Shown piece after piece: positions 17,895 through 27,173 of a stretch of 64,000 nt of DNA. This DNA comes from Mesorhizobium comanense (lineage in GTDB: Bacteria > Pseudomonadota > Alphaproteobacteria > Rhizobiales > Rhizobiaceae): NCBI RefSeq assembly GCF_005503535.1, contig NZ_SCNN01000001.1, positions 744,001 to 808,000 on the forward strand, read 5' to 3'. The position numbers and the translations under genes are program-made. How positions within the stretch are numbered: position 1 is the stretch's first letter; each line of letters opens with the position of its first letter. Under the pieces are notes generated by a model. The model was not told where the DNA came from. It did no database searches and saw only the letters and a program-made list of their open reading frames with translations.

Positions 17895-19932
17895 ACAGAC
17901 AGCGGCCCTGTCCGACGCCGAACGCTCGCCCGCCCAGCATGCATCGCCTAGCCGGTCTGGTGGCTTGCCTTGGGGCGCGACGCTGCTTTGCGTCGTGCTT
18001 CTGGCAGGCGCGCTTGCCGCGACCGTCTCCAACCTGCTCGTGCAGCTGCCGCCGGCGCATTGGTCTTCTGCGCTCGCCAGTCCGGATATGGACGACATGC
18101 GGCAGGTGCTCGTCCACTACGCCTTCCTGCCCAGGCTTGCCGTCAGCCTCCTGTGCGGCGCGGCGCTGGGACTGGCCGGCACCGTGCTGCAACAGGTCCT
18201 GCGCAATCCGCTCGCCTCGCCCGAAACCGTGGGCGTCTCGGCCGGCGCCTATCTGGCGCTGGCGCTGGCAACGCTTCTGGCGCCCTCGCTGCTGGCGTTC
18301 GGCCGCGAATGGGTAGCGCTTGCTGGCGCCTTCGCGGCTCTCTGCGCGGTGCTGGCGCTCTCCTGGCACAAGGGTTTGTCGCCGCTTTCGGTCGTCCTCG
18401 CGGGGCTCGTCGTCAGCCTCTATGCCGGCGCCATCGGCGCGGCTCTGGTGGTGCTGCGGCATGAATGGCTGGCCAGCCTGTTCATCTGGGGCGCCGGCTC
18501 GCTCGGTCAGCAGGACTGGTCGGCGACACTGTGGCTCCTGCCGCGCCTCGGCGCCGCCGCGCTGGCGATCGGCCTCATGGTGAGGCCGCTGACCTTGCTT
18601 GGCCTCGACGACGAAGGCGCGCGCAGCCTCGGCGTCCCGCTCGCCGCCTATCGTTTTGGCGGCCTGGCGGCGGCCGTTGCCCTGATCGCCTTTGTCGTCG
18701 CCGCTGTCGGCGTTATCGGCTTTGTCGGTCTTGCAGCAGCGACGCTGGCGCGCGTCGGTGGTGCCCGCCGGCTCGGCCAGCAACTGCTGATGGCGCCGCT
18801 GATCGGCGCCGCGCTGTTGTGGGCCGCCGACCAGGCTGTGCAGATCGCCACCGGGCCGCAGGGCGACCTGATCCCGACTGGCGCCATCACCGCTCTTCTC
18901 GGCGCGCCGCTGCTGCTCTGGCTGCTGCCGCGTCTCGGGCTTGGCGCCGAAACGCCGGCGCTCGGCGCGGAGCGGTTGCGGCGTGTCCATCGTCCCGTTT
19001 TTCTGCTCGCGGCAATCGGTGGGCTCCTGCTTGTGATGCTGGCGCTGGCGCTGCTCTATGCGCCCGGACCGGATGGCTGGACATTCGCTTCCGGCGATCA
19101 GCTGCAGGCGTTGCTGTCCTGGCGCTTGCCGCGCGTGTCCGCCGCTCTTGCCGCCGGCGCCATGCTGGCGCTGGCCGGATTGATGATGCAAAGGCTGACA
19201 GGCAACCCGATGGCCAGTCCCGAAGTGCTCGGCATCAGCGCGGGCGCGGCGCTCGGCATGATGGTGGCGTTGTTTTCGCTGTCGGACGCCACCCGCCCGG
19301 TGCAGATCGCCGCCGCCACGATCGGCGCCTTCGCCGCCTTGCTGGTGACGCTGGCAATAGGCCGTCGTGCCGCCTATGCACCGGAACGGCTGCTGCTTGC
19401 CGGCGTCGCTCTGACGGCCCTGTTCGACGCGCTGATCCTGGTTCTCACCGCCACCGGCGATCCGCGCGCCATGCTTCTGCTCAACTGGCTGACCGGCTCG
19501 ACCTATGGTGTCGACGCCGCCTCCGCACTCTTGACGGCGAGTATCGCCTTCGGCCTGTTCCTGGCGGCGCCACTCTTCATGCGCTGGCTGGACATGCTGC
19601 CGCTGGGCGCCGTCGCGGTGCAGAGCCTCGGCGTCAATCTCGGCGCAGCCCGCTTGCTGGTGCTGCTGATGGTCGCCGCGCTCACCGCCGCCTCCACCCT
19701 CGTCGTGGGGCCGCTGACCTTCATCGGCCTGATGGCCCCGCATCTTGCCCGCCGTCTGGGCCTTGTCCGCGCGCTGCCGCAGGCCATCGGCGCCGTGCTT
19801 GTGGGCGCGCTGATCATGGTCTGCGCCGACTGGATCGGCCGCACCGCCATCTTCCCGCGCCAGATCCCGGCCGGCCTCGTCGCCACGCTGATCGGCGGGC
19901 CGGTGCTGATGTGGCTGCTGCGCCGCCGCTGA
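17887..19932 (+). CDS. fhuB: Iron-siderophore ABC transporter permease, double-length (FhuB)
   Basis: A 681-residue inner-membrane protein made of two tandem FecCD-type permease modules, the FhuB design, so it can form the whole channel alone. Module 1 (about 20-330) contains RLAVSLLCGAALGLAG, QVLRNPLASPETVGVSAGA and GFVGLAAATLAR; module 2 (about 360-675) repeats them as RVSAALAAGAMLALAG, RLTGNPMASPEVLGISAGA and FIGLMAPHLAR. Start is a GTG inside the end of the binding-protein gene, giving an 8-bp overlap and probable translational coupling. About 20 membrane segments are expected. Confidence 0.92.
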   Translation: MAEQTAALSDAERSPAQHASPSRSGGLPWGATLLCVVLLAGALAATVSNLLVQLPPAHWSSALASPDMDDMRQVLVHYAFLPRLAVSLLCGAALGLAGTVLQQVLRNPLASPETVGVSAGAYLALALATLLAPSLLAFGREWVALAGAFAALCAVLALSWHKGLSPLSVVLAGLVVSLYAGAIGAALVVLRHEWLASLFIWGAGSLGQQDWSATLWLLPRLGAAALAIGLMVRPLTLLGLDDEGARSLGVPLAAYRFGGLAAAVALIAFVVAAVGVIGFVGLAAATLARVGGARRLGQQLLMAPLIGAALLWAADQAVQIATGPQGDLIPTGAITALLGAPLLLWLLPRLGLGAETPALGAERLRRVHRPVFLLAAIGGLLLVMLALALLYAPGPDGWTFASGDQLQALLSWRLPRVSAALAAGAMLALAGLMMQRLTGNPMASPEVLGISAGAALGMMVALFSLSDATRPVQIAAATIGAFAALLVTLAIGRRAAYAPERLLLAGVALTALFDALILVLTATGDPRAMLLLNWLTGSTYGVDAASALLTASIAFGLFLAAPLFMRWLDMLPLGAVAVQSLGVNLGAARLLVLLMVAALTAASTLVVGPLTFIGLMAPHLARRLGLVRALPQAIGAVLVGALIMVCADWIGRTAIFPRQIPAGLVATLIGGPVLMWLLRRR

Positions 19933-19957
19933 GTTTTTGCTTCCGAGGAGGAAACCG

Positions 19958-20839
19958 ATGCCGAAATCGACGGCGGCACCCGCCCTGATCGCCGACACCA
20001 CCGTTCATGATCTTGTTTCGAGAGACGGTGGCGACCCCTGGCGGGTCTTCATCCATGTGCCATCCGGGCCGGCGCCCGAAGCCGGCTGGCCGGTGCTCTA
20101 TATGACCGACGGCAACGCGGTCATCGCCACCGCGGTCGACGCCATGCGCGCGCAGGCCTTCTATCCCTCGGGCACCAATGTCGGCTGGGGCGTCATCGTC
20201 GCCATTGGCTATCCCGTCGAAGGTGCCTACGATCCGCTGCGCCGCTCGTGGGACCTCGGCCCGCCGCCGGGCAAGACCTATCCCCCCTTCTACGAGGGCA
20301 CGCCCGAAGTGAAGACCGGCGGGGCAGGGGACTTTCTGCGCTTCATCGAAGACGAACTGAAGCCATGGGTGGCCGGGCGCGCCAGGATCGATGAGACGCG
20401 CCAGGCGCTCTACGGCCACTCCTTCGGCGGCCTGTTCGCGCTCTACGCCCTGTTCACGCGCCCGCTGTCGTTCCGGACCTTCATCGCGGCTAGTCCCGCA
20501 ATCTATTGGGAGGATCGCGCCATCGACCGCTTTCTCGAAACCTTTGAGGCCGATATCCCCGATGGCCTGACAGTCGATGTGATCCTGTCGGCGGGCGAGT
20601 ATGAGACGGAGCGGCTGGCGCCGTTCCAGATCGGAGCCGAGGACGAGGAAAAGCGCCTGGCGCAGAAAAAGGTCACGCGCACCGACGAATTCGCCAGGGA
20701 CATGGCCGAGCGCCTTGACACGGTTCTCGGCATCCATGCGAGCTTCGAATTGCACGCCGGCGAAAACCACATGTCGATCCTGCCGGTGACGGTCAACCGC
20801 GCGGTGCAGGCGGCGTTCGCGGTGCGGCAGGACGCCTAG
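19958..20839 (+). CDS. Siderophore esterase-like alpha/beta hydrolase
   Basis: A 293-residue member of the esterase D / enterochelin esterase family (IroE/BesA-like). The nucleophile elbow is YGHSFGGLFALY near residues 150-160, and a late His in GENHMS near 270 is a good candidate for the catalytic base. The opening GDPWRVFIHVPSG and VLYMTDGNAVIAT are usual for the family. The ATG at 19958 follows GAGGAGGAAACC. No signal peptide is visible, so it would act in the cytoplasm, hydrolysing an imported ferri-siderophore to release iron. It is 25 bp after fhuB and in the same operon. Confidence 0.82.
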   Translation: MPKSTAAPALIADTTVHDLVSRDGGDPWRVFIHVPSGPAPEAGWPVLYMTDGNAVIATAVDAMRAQAFYPSGTNVGWGVIVAIGYPVEGAYDPLRRSWDLGPPPGKTYPPFYEGTPEVKTGGAGDFLRFIEDELKPWVAGRARIDETRQALYGHSFGGLFALYALFTRPLSFRTFIAASPAIYWEDRAIDRFLETFEADIPDGLTVDVILSAGEYETERLAPFQIGAEDEEKRLAQKKVTRTDEFARDMAERLDTVLGIHASFELHAGENHMSILPVTVNRAVQAAFAVRQDA

Positions 20840-20885
20840 AGCAATTCCAGGAAAAGTGCGTAGCGGTTTTCCGTCCGGAATTGTA
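20838..20885. repeat. Short palindromic repeat (family D, copy 1)
   Basis: Nested inverted arms: CAATTCC (20842-20848) with GGAATTG (20877-20883), and GGAAAA (20850-20855) with TTTTCC (20867-20872). It starts TAGAGC. Elements of this form are frequent between rhizobial genes. It begins at the stop codon of the esterase gene and may act as an RNA hairpin at the transcript end. Confidence 0.65.
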
Positions 20886-20939
20886 TCAAACAAAAAGATG
20901 GAGCGGTTCGGCGTTTCCGTGAAGCGACGAACCGCGCGC

Positions 20940-21380
20940 CTAGGCCGCGCGCGCCGGCGGCAACTCATACAGATTGGCCCCGTTCTCCCGGCCATGCTCG
21001 ACATAACCGATGACGCTGAACCATCGCGCGACATCGGGCCCCTGCAGCCAGCTGCGTGAATGGACGGGAAGGTTGCCGGCGAGCGCCTGGACCTGGCGGA
21101 TATGCCGCTTGCAGAAACGCACGGTCGAGGCCCGGAAGAAATCCTCCTGCGCGGCAAACAGCGTGTCGGCGGCGTCGCTGTTCTCATGCCAGGCGATGAT
21201 CGCCACCGCCTTGTCGCCCTCGACCAGCGCGTGTGCCCGGCCTTCCTTCAGGTTCATCATCAGATTGTCGTAGGCGATCTTGCTGTCCTTGCCGGCTGCC
21301 GCGTATTCGTCCGACATCCGCTTGGACAGGCCGTGGAATACATCTTCCAAATCCCCGAGCGTCGCTGCACGTGCTCTCAT
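20940..21380 (-). CDS. GNAT-like acetyltransferase fold protein, function unknown
   Basis: 146 residues from the ATG at 21378-21380, which has a very good ribosome site (GGAGGTGAA). The pattern resembles a GNAT protein: RAATLGDLEDVFHGLSKRM at residues 4-22, a central VEGDKAVAIIAWHEN strand-turn-strand near 56-70, a middle block with FCKRHIRQVQALAG, and a C-terminal GPDVARWFSVIGY helix. A classic acetyl-CoA loop (R/Q-X2-G-X-G/A) is not obvious, so acetyltransferase activity is doubtful. Some phage virion-associated proteins have a similar fold. It lies about 170 bp from tRNA-Phe with no integrase nearby. Confidence 0.55.
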   Translation of the reverse strand: MRARAATLGDLEDVFHGLSKRMSDEYAAAGKDSKIAYDNLMMNLKEGRAHALVEGDKAVAIIAWHENSDAADTLFAAQEDFFRASTVRFCKRHIRQVQALAGNLPVHSRSWLQGPDVARWFSVIGYVEHGRENGANLYELPPARAA

Positions 21381-21550
21381 TTCACCTCCTGCAGCCCCTT
21401 GGGAAGTTTGCCCCAGGGATGCAGGATCACCAAGCAAATTAAATCCGGATAGGAGGAGATGGGCGCAAAGTCATTTCACCAGTCGAGATGAGGGAGCAAT
21501 CCTGCCAAACCGACGGAGGCGATCTAAAAAGTGAAATTTGAAGAGAAAAA

Positions 21551-21626
<76 letters not shown>

Positions 21627-21696
21627 CTGTTCCGGCTAACGAAAACTCGCGCTCCGGATTTCGGGGGCGCCGTGGGCGTCCCGTGAAAGCGCGTGG

Positions 21697-21724
21697 GTTA
21701 TAGCATGGGAATCTTGCCTGTCCA
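21697..21724 (-). promoter_or_regulatory. Candidate tRNA-Phe promoter
   Basis: On the minus strand TGGACA (21724-21719), 16 bp, then TATAAC (21702-21697), about 70 bp before the tRNA. Both boxes are close to the housekeeping sigma consensus. Confidence 0.55.
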
Positions 21725-21749
21725 GCGCCTAGGTGTGGATTTCCGGCAG

Positions 21750-21784
21750 GAAAAGAAATGCCGCCGCGGCAACGCTTTGGCGGC
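21750..21784 (-). terminator. Candidate Rho-independent terminator of the AraC-type gene
   Basis: On the minus strand GCCGCC (21784-21779) and GGCGGC (21765-21760) form a stem around a 13-nt loop, followed by ATTTCTTTTCC. It lies 12 bp beyond the stop codon at 21796. Confidence 0.5.
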
Positions 21785-21795
21785 AGGCCATCGGC

Positions 21796-22668
21796 CTATC
21801 TGGCGCCGGGCAGACCCTTGCGAAAATCCGATGGCGTCATGCCGGCCAGCTTGCGGAACGATTTGTTGAAGGCGCTGAGCGAGCCGAACCCGGATTCCAT
21901 GGCGACGCGCAGCACATTGGCGTCCTGGTGCATCAGCATGGCCTGCGCGTAGCTCAACCGCAGAAGGTTGACATATTCGTTGAGTGTCATGCCGGTCGAT
22001 TTCTTGAACAGGCTCATGGCGTATTTGGGATGGATGTCGGCGGCCGCCGCGATCGTCACGCTGTCGATGTCGTAGAGAAAATTCTCGGCGATGAAATCAC
22101 ACATGCGCCCGACATTGCGCGATGATTGCTGATCGAAGGGACTGCCGGGCTCCTGTTCGGCGGCGTTTCCAGGCACCATCTGGTAGGGTTCGAACCGCAC
22201 CCGTTCCAGCCGCAGCAGAAGCTCGTTGACGGCGTGCTCGGCCTTGGCCGGGTCGCCTGAACGGGCGTAACGGTTCCATCGGGCGAAATTGTCGTTGTCG
22301 GATTGGTCGGTGGCGCTTGTCACCAGCGTCGCGCCCGTCATCAGCCGGTGCCGCACGTCCGCCGGCAGGTGCAGCCGGAAGAAATGCACCAGCGGCAGAT
22401 GCGCGCCGGCATAGATGGCATCGTCGGAGAGATCGTCCATCTGGTGCGGCAGGCCGCCCCAGAAGAAACACATCTGGCCGGCCGACAACGAAATCTCGTG
22501 CTCGTTCATACGGTAATGCACCGACCCACGGACGATGAAATTCACCTCGACCTGGGCATGCCAGTGCGGCTTGAGCATCACCAGCGGATTGGTGTGAAAC
22601 ATCTGCAACAGCAGCGGCAGGCCTTCCACGCTGCTGGCGCCAGGCTGGTAAAACGGCCGATCAGGCAT
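21796..22668 (-). CDS. AraC-family transcriptional regulator
   Basis: 290 residues from the ATG at 22666-22668 (ribosome site GGCGGAAAG). The N-terminal half is a cupin sensor: HWHAQVEVNFIVRG near residues 35-48 and ISLSAGQMCFFWGGLPHQ near 60-77. The C-terminal 100 residues hold two helix-turn-helix units, VTIAAAADIHPKYAMSLFKK then VLRVAMESGFGSLSAFNKSF, ending in the family motif GMTPSDFRKG. It is divergent from the alpha-galactoside operon with 104 bp between, so it is the likely local activator, similar in role to MelR. The effector is not shown by sequence. Confidence 0.9.
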   Translation of the reverse strand: MPDRPFYQPGASSVEGLPLLLQMFHTNPLVMLKPHWHAQVEVNFIVRGSVHYRMNEHEISLSAGQMCFFWGGLPHQMDDLSDDAIYAGAHLPLVHFFRLHLPADVRHRLMTGATLVTSATDQSDNDNFARWNRYARSGDPAKAEHAVNELLLRLERVRFEPYQMVPGNAAEQEPGSPFDQQSSRNVGRMCDFIAENFLYDIDSVTIAAAADIHPKYAMSLFKKSTGMTLNEYVNLLRLSYAQAMLMHQDANVLRVAMESGFGSLSAFNKSFRKLAGMTPSDFRKGLPGAR

Positions 22669-22772
22669 CTTACTTTCCGCCAATTTCTTATTCCCTTTGT
22701 CGGGGACAAGCCTTCCGCGCCGCATAGTCTAGCCGGGCTCGCAGAGAGAGCAAATGAAATGGGAGGATTTCA

Positions 22773-24041
22773 ATGCGCATCACACTGTCCTGCGCCGCGC
22801 TCGCGCTTGCCCTGGGCTCAGCCCCGGCCTTCGCGCAATCTGGCGAAATCACCATCTGGAGCTGGAACATCGCGGCTTCCTCGTTGAAGGCCACGGTTGC
22901 CGGCTTCAACAAGCTGCATCCCGACATCAAGGTCACGGTCCAGGACCTCGGCAACCAGCCGACCTACGACAAGTCGATCGCCGGCTGCGCCGCCGGCGGC
23001 GTCGGCCTGCCCGACATCGTCACCATCGAGAATGGCGAGGCCGAGAACTACTGGAGCCAGTTCCCCGACTGCTTCGTCGACCTGCACACGCTGGGCTACA
23101 CGGCCGAGGACCAGAAGAAATTCCCCGATTTCAAGCGCACCGAACTGGAAGTCGGCGACAAGGCCTATGCCATGCCGTGGGATTCCGGTCCGGTCGCCGC
23201 CTTCTATCGCCGCGACTTCTACGAGAAGGCCGGGGTCGATCCGGCGTCGATCAAGACCTGGGACGACTTCATTGCCGCCGGCAAGAAGATCCAGACCGCC
23301 AATCCCGGCGTCTCGATGACCAACGCCGACTTCAACGGCGACACCGAATTCTTCCGAATGATCTCCAACGAGCAGGGTTGCGCCTATTTCGCCGAGGATG
23401 GCCAGTCGATCACGGTCAGCCAGCCCAAATGCGTCGACGCCATGACCAAGATCAAGGAGATGAAGGACGCCGGCATCATCTCGTCGGCCGACTGGTCGAC
23501 CAAGATCACCAACAACACCGCCGGTGTCGTCGCCACCCAGATCTATGGCGGCTGGTATGAAGGCACCATTCGTACCGAATCGGCCGGCGAGAACGGCAAA
23601 TGGGGCGTCTACCTCATGCCGAGCCTCACATCAGACGGACCGCGCGCGGCCAATCTCGGCGGCTCGTCGCTGGCCATCACCTCGGCTTCGAAGAACAAGG
23701 AAGCGGCCTACGAATATATGAAATACACACTCGGCACCAATGAAGGCCAGATCACCATGCTGAAGGATTTCGGCTTGGTGCCGTCGCTGGTCTCGGCGCT
23801 CAGCGACCCCTATGTCGGCGAAGGACTGCCCTATTGGGGCGGCCAGGCGGTGTGGAAGGATATTCTCGGCACCTTGCCCAAGGTCGTCCCCAGCCGCGGC
23901 ACGCAGTTCCAGAGCGATGCCGAAATCATCGTTCGCGCGGTGCAGACCAAATATCTGGGCGGCGGCTATCCCGACGCCAAGGCCGCGCTCGACGACGCGG
24001 CCAAGCAGATCGCCGCGGCGACCGGGTTGCCGGTCAAGTGA
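22773..24041 (+). CDS. Sugar ABC transporter substrate-binding protein (CUT1)
   Basis: Periplasmic receptor of an oligosaccharide importer. The 422-residue protein has a Sec leader (MRITLSCAALALALGSAPAF, cut at AFA-Q near residue 22) and the type II binding fold: EITIWSWNIAASSLKATVAGF, then DIVTIENGEAENYW near 85-98, YAMPWDSGPVAAFYRRD near 135-151 and LGGSSLAITSASKNKEAAYE near 295-314. GGGAGGATTTCA precedes the start. Context (MelA downstream) points to alpha-galactosides such as melibiose or raffinose. A hairpin repeat follows the gene. Confidence 0.88.
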   Translation: MRITLSCAALALALGSAPAFAQSGEITIWSWNIAASSLKATVAGFNKLHPDIKVTVQDLGNQPTYDKSIAGCAAGGVGLPDIVTIENGEAENYWSQFPDCFVDLHTLGYTAEDQKKFPDFKRTELEVGDKAYAMPWDSGPVAAFYRRDFYEKAGVDPASIKTWDDFIAAGKKIQTANPGVSMTNADFNGDTEFFRMISNEQGCAYFAEDGQSITVSQPKCVDAMTKIKEMKDAGIISSADWSTKITNNTAGVVATQIYGGWYEGTIRTESAGENGKWGVYLMPSLTSDGPRAANLGGSSLAITSASKNKEAAYEYMKYTLGTNEGQITMLKDFGLVPSLVSALSDPYVGEGLPYWGGQAVWKDILGTLPKVVPSRGTQFQSDAEIIVRAVQTKYLGGGYPDAKAALDDAAKQIAAATGLPVK

Positions 24042-24087
24042 TGGGATGTTGGCGAGGTGGATAATGGGGCATCTTACCGGACCGTCT

Positions 24088-24267
24088 GCGCTGCCCCTCA
24101 TCCCCCTGCCGGGACCTTCTCCCCGTATAGCGACGGGGAGAAGGAGCTGGCCGCAACCTAGGCGCCTATTCTGCGACGCAGCTGATTGGCGAAATCGTCG
24201 ATGATGGCGCCCCTCTCCCCGTCCCTATACGGGGAGAGGATGCCGGCAGGCAGGTGAGGGGCGGCGC
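24088..24267. repeat. Palindromic intergenic repeat (family A, copy 2) in the alpha-galactoside operon
   Basis: Outer arms GCGCTGCCCCTCA (24088-24100) and TGAGGGGCGGCGC (24255-24267) pair with one mismatch. Inner hairpins are CCTTCTCCCCGT/ACGGGGAGAAGG (24115-24144) and CCTCTCCCCGT/ATACGGGGAGAGG (about 24211-24239). The middle is about 50 bp longer than in the copy at 12684. It fills the gap between the binding-protein and first permease genes. Confidence 0.85.
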
Positions 24268-24356
24268 TGGCCTCGACAAATGATTGCCGCCAACCGTCAG
24301 CCGCATTGATAATCAACCGCCCCTGCGGCGTAGAGCAAAAACGAAAGGAGGCACCC

Positions 24357-25217
24357 ATGCGCTACCGCAACGCCACGGCCTATCGCTTCCTCACGCCCTA
24401 TCTGTTGATCTTCGCCATCTTCTGGGTGTGGCCGATCATCAGTTCTTTCATGATCTCCTTTCAGGCGACGCGCACCGTGCCGTGGCGCTTCGCCCCCGGT
24501 TTCAACTGGGGCCGGCTGATCGGCGACCCGGCCTTCTTCAACGCGTTGAAGAACACGCTGCTGATCCTCGTCATCCAGGTCCCGGTGATGATCGCGCTGG
24601 CCATGGTAATGGCGGTGCTTTTGAATTCGCCGCTGCTCAAGGCGCGCGGCCTCTACCGCTTCGCCTTCTTCGCCCCGGTCGTGGTCGGCGAGGTCGCTTA
24701 CTCGGCCGTCTTCCGGCTGATGTTCAGCCTCGATTTCGGCATCGTCAACAAGCTCCTGAACAGCATTGGCCTGCCCAAGATCGACTGGTTCTCCAACGTC
24801 ACGCCGGCCATGGCGCTGATCATGATCGCGGTGACCTGGCGGTGGGCGGGCTACAACGCCATCATCCTGCTTGCCGGCATGCAATCCATTCCCGAGGATG
24901 TCTATGAGGCGGCGACGCTCGACCGCGTCAGCAAGCTCAAGCAGTTCTTCTACATCACCCTGCCGCTGCTGAAACCGGTCATCGTCTTCTGTGCCGTGCT
25001 GTCCATCATCGGCACCATGCAATTGTTCACCGAACCGTTCCTGATCACCGAGCGCGGCGGACCGGGCGGCGGCACGGAGACGCTTGGTCTTTTGCTTTAC
25101 CGCCAAGGCTTCCGCTCGCTCAACTTCGGCTATGCCTCCGCCGTCGCCTACACGATGGCGGCACTGGCGATCGCCATCACGCTGGTGCAGCTGTGGCTGA
25201 CGAGGGAACCCAAATGA
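24357..25217 (+). CDS. Sugar ABC transporter permease 1 (CUT1, MalF/UgpA-like)
   Basis: Inner-membrane permease, 286 residues with six predicted membrane segments, the first at [19 protein letters not shown] near residues 14-32. The EAA loop that contacts the ATPase is [26 protein letters not shown] near 178-203 (seen here as [13 protein letters not shown] and [10 protein letters not shown]). The ATG at 24357 is preceded by AAAGGAGG, a near-perfect ribosome site, which rules out the upstream in-frame ATG at 24306. It overlaps the next permease by 4 bp. Confidence 0.9.
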   Translation: MRYRNATAYRFLTPYLLIFAIFWVWPIISSFMISFQATRTVPWRFAPGFNWGRLIGDPAFFNALKNTLLILVIQVPVMIALAMVMAVLLNSPLLKARGLYRFAFFAPVVVGEVAYSAVFRLMFSLDFGIVNKLLNSIGLPKIDWFSNVTPAMALIMIAVTWRWAGYNAIILLAGMQSIPEDVYEAATLDRVSKLKQFFYITLPLLKPVIVFCAVLSIIGTMQLFTEPFLITERGGPGGGTETLGLLLYRQGFRSLNFGYASAVAYTMAALAIAITLVQLWLTREPK

Positions 25218-26050
25218 GTTCGCTTTCTTCCGCAAGGCTGAAACGCAGCATCGCGCTGCACCTCTTCCTCACGCCGCTGGCGCTGATCTGGCTGTTCCCG
25301 CTGTGGATGATGGTGGTGTTCTCCACCATGCCCGACAACGGCATCTTCAGCCCCGGCATCGAGCTTCTGCCACACGGCAATTTCGTCGACAATTTCAACA
25401 ATCTGCAGCGCGACACCGACTTCGTCGGCGCCATCTTCATCTCTGTCTGCGTGGCGGTGACCTACACCGTCCTGTCGGTGCTGCTCACCTCGATGGCCGG
25501 CTGGGCGCTGGCGCGCTACCAGTTCTTCGGCAAGAGCGCGGTCGTCGCGATCATCCTGGGCACCATCACGCTGCCCTACGCGGTGGTGCTGATCCCGCAA
25601 TTCATCATGGTGGCGCGCGACTTCCAGCTTGCCAACACCTGGGTGGCGCTGATCGTGCCGCCGCTGTTCAATTCGCTCGGCGTGCTGTTCATGCGCCAGA
25701 GCTTTTCGATGATGCCCGACGACCTGTTCGATGCCGCCCGCGTCGAAGGCGTCAAGGAATGGCGCATCTTCGTCTTCGTGGCATTGCCCCTGGCGCGGCC
25801 GATGTTGGCCGCGCTCTGCATCATCCTGTTCCTGGCATCTTGGAACAATTATCTGTGGCCGCTTTTGATCAACAGCCAGCCCGGTTCGATGACCGCGCCC
25901 GTGGCGCTGGGCACCCTGATCGGCCTCACCAAGGTGTCGTGGGGCGGCATCATGGCCGGCGCTGTCATGCTGACAGTGCCGATGCTCATCGTCTTCGTGC
26001 TGCTGCAGCGCCATTTCATCGCCGGCATCGCCGCCGGTGCGGTCAAGTAG
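25214..26050 (+). CDS. Sugar ABC transporter permease 2 (CUT1, MalG/UgpE-like)
   Basis: Inner-membrane partner of the previous permease; 278 residues. It has an early membrane segment [20 protein letters not shown] at about residues 16-35 and the EAA loop block [22 protein letters not shown] near 172-193. The C-terminal [14 protein letters not shown] is the usual MalG-type ending. The start ATG at 25214 overlaps the stop of permease 1 (ATGA), indicating coupled translation. The ATPase gene starts 8 bp after its stop. Confidence 0.9.
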   Translation: MSSLSSARLKRSIALHLFLTPLALIWLFPLWMMVVFSTMPDNGIFSPGIELLPHGNFVDNFNNLQRDTDFVGAIFISVCVAVTYTVLSVLLTSMAGWALARYQFFGKSAVVAIILGTITLPYAVVLIPQFIMVARDFQLANTWVALIVPPLFNSLGVLFMRQSFSMMPDDLFDAARVEGVKEWRIFVFVALPLARPMLAALCIILFLASWNNYLWPLLINSQPGSMTAPVALGTLIGLTKVSWGGIMAGAVMLTVPMLIVFVLLQRHFIAGIAAGAVK

Positions 26051-26058
26051 AGGTCGGC

Positions 26059-27138
<1,080 letters not shown>

Positions 27139-27173
27139 CCGCCCGCCCCTTCCAGCTTTCAAGGAGAATGACC

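Noticed and set aside
17791..20001. A 736-residue minus-strand frame opposite fhuB
   Set aside because: Low-complexity Arg/Gln/Gly sequence without any motif, fully antisense to a well-supported permease gene.
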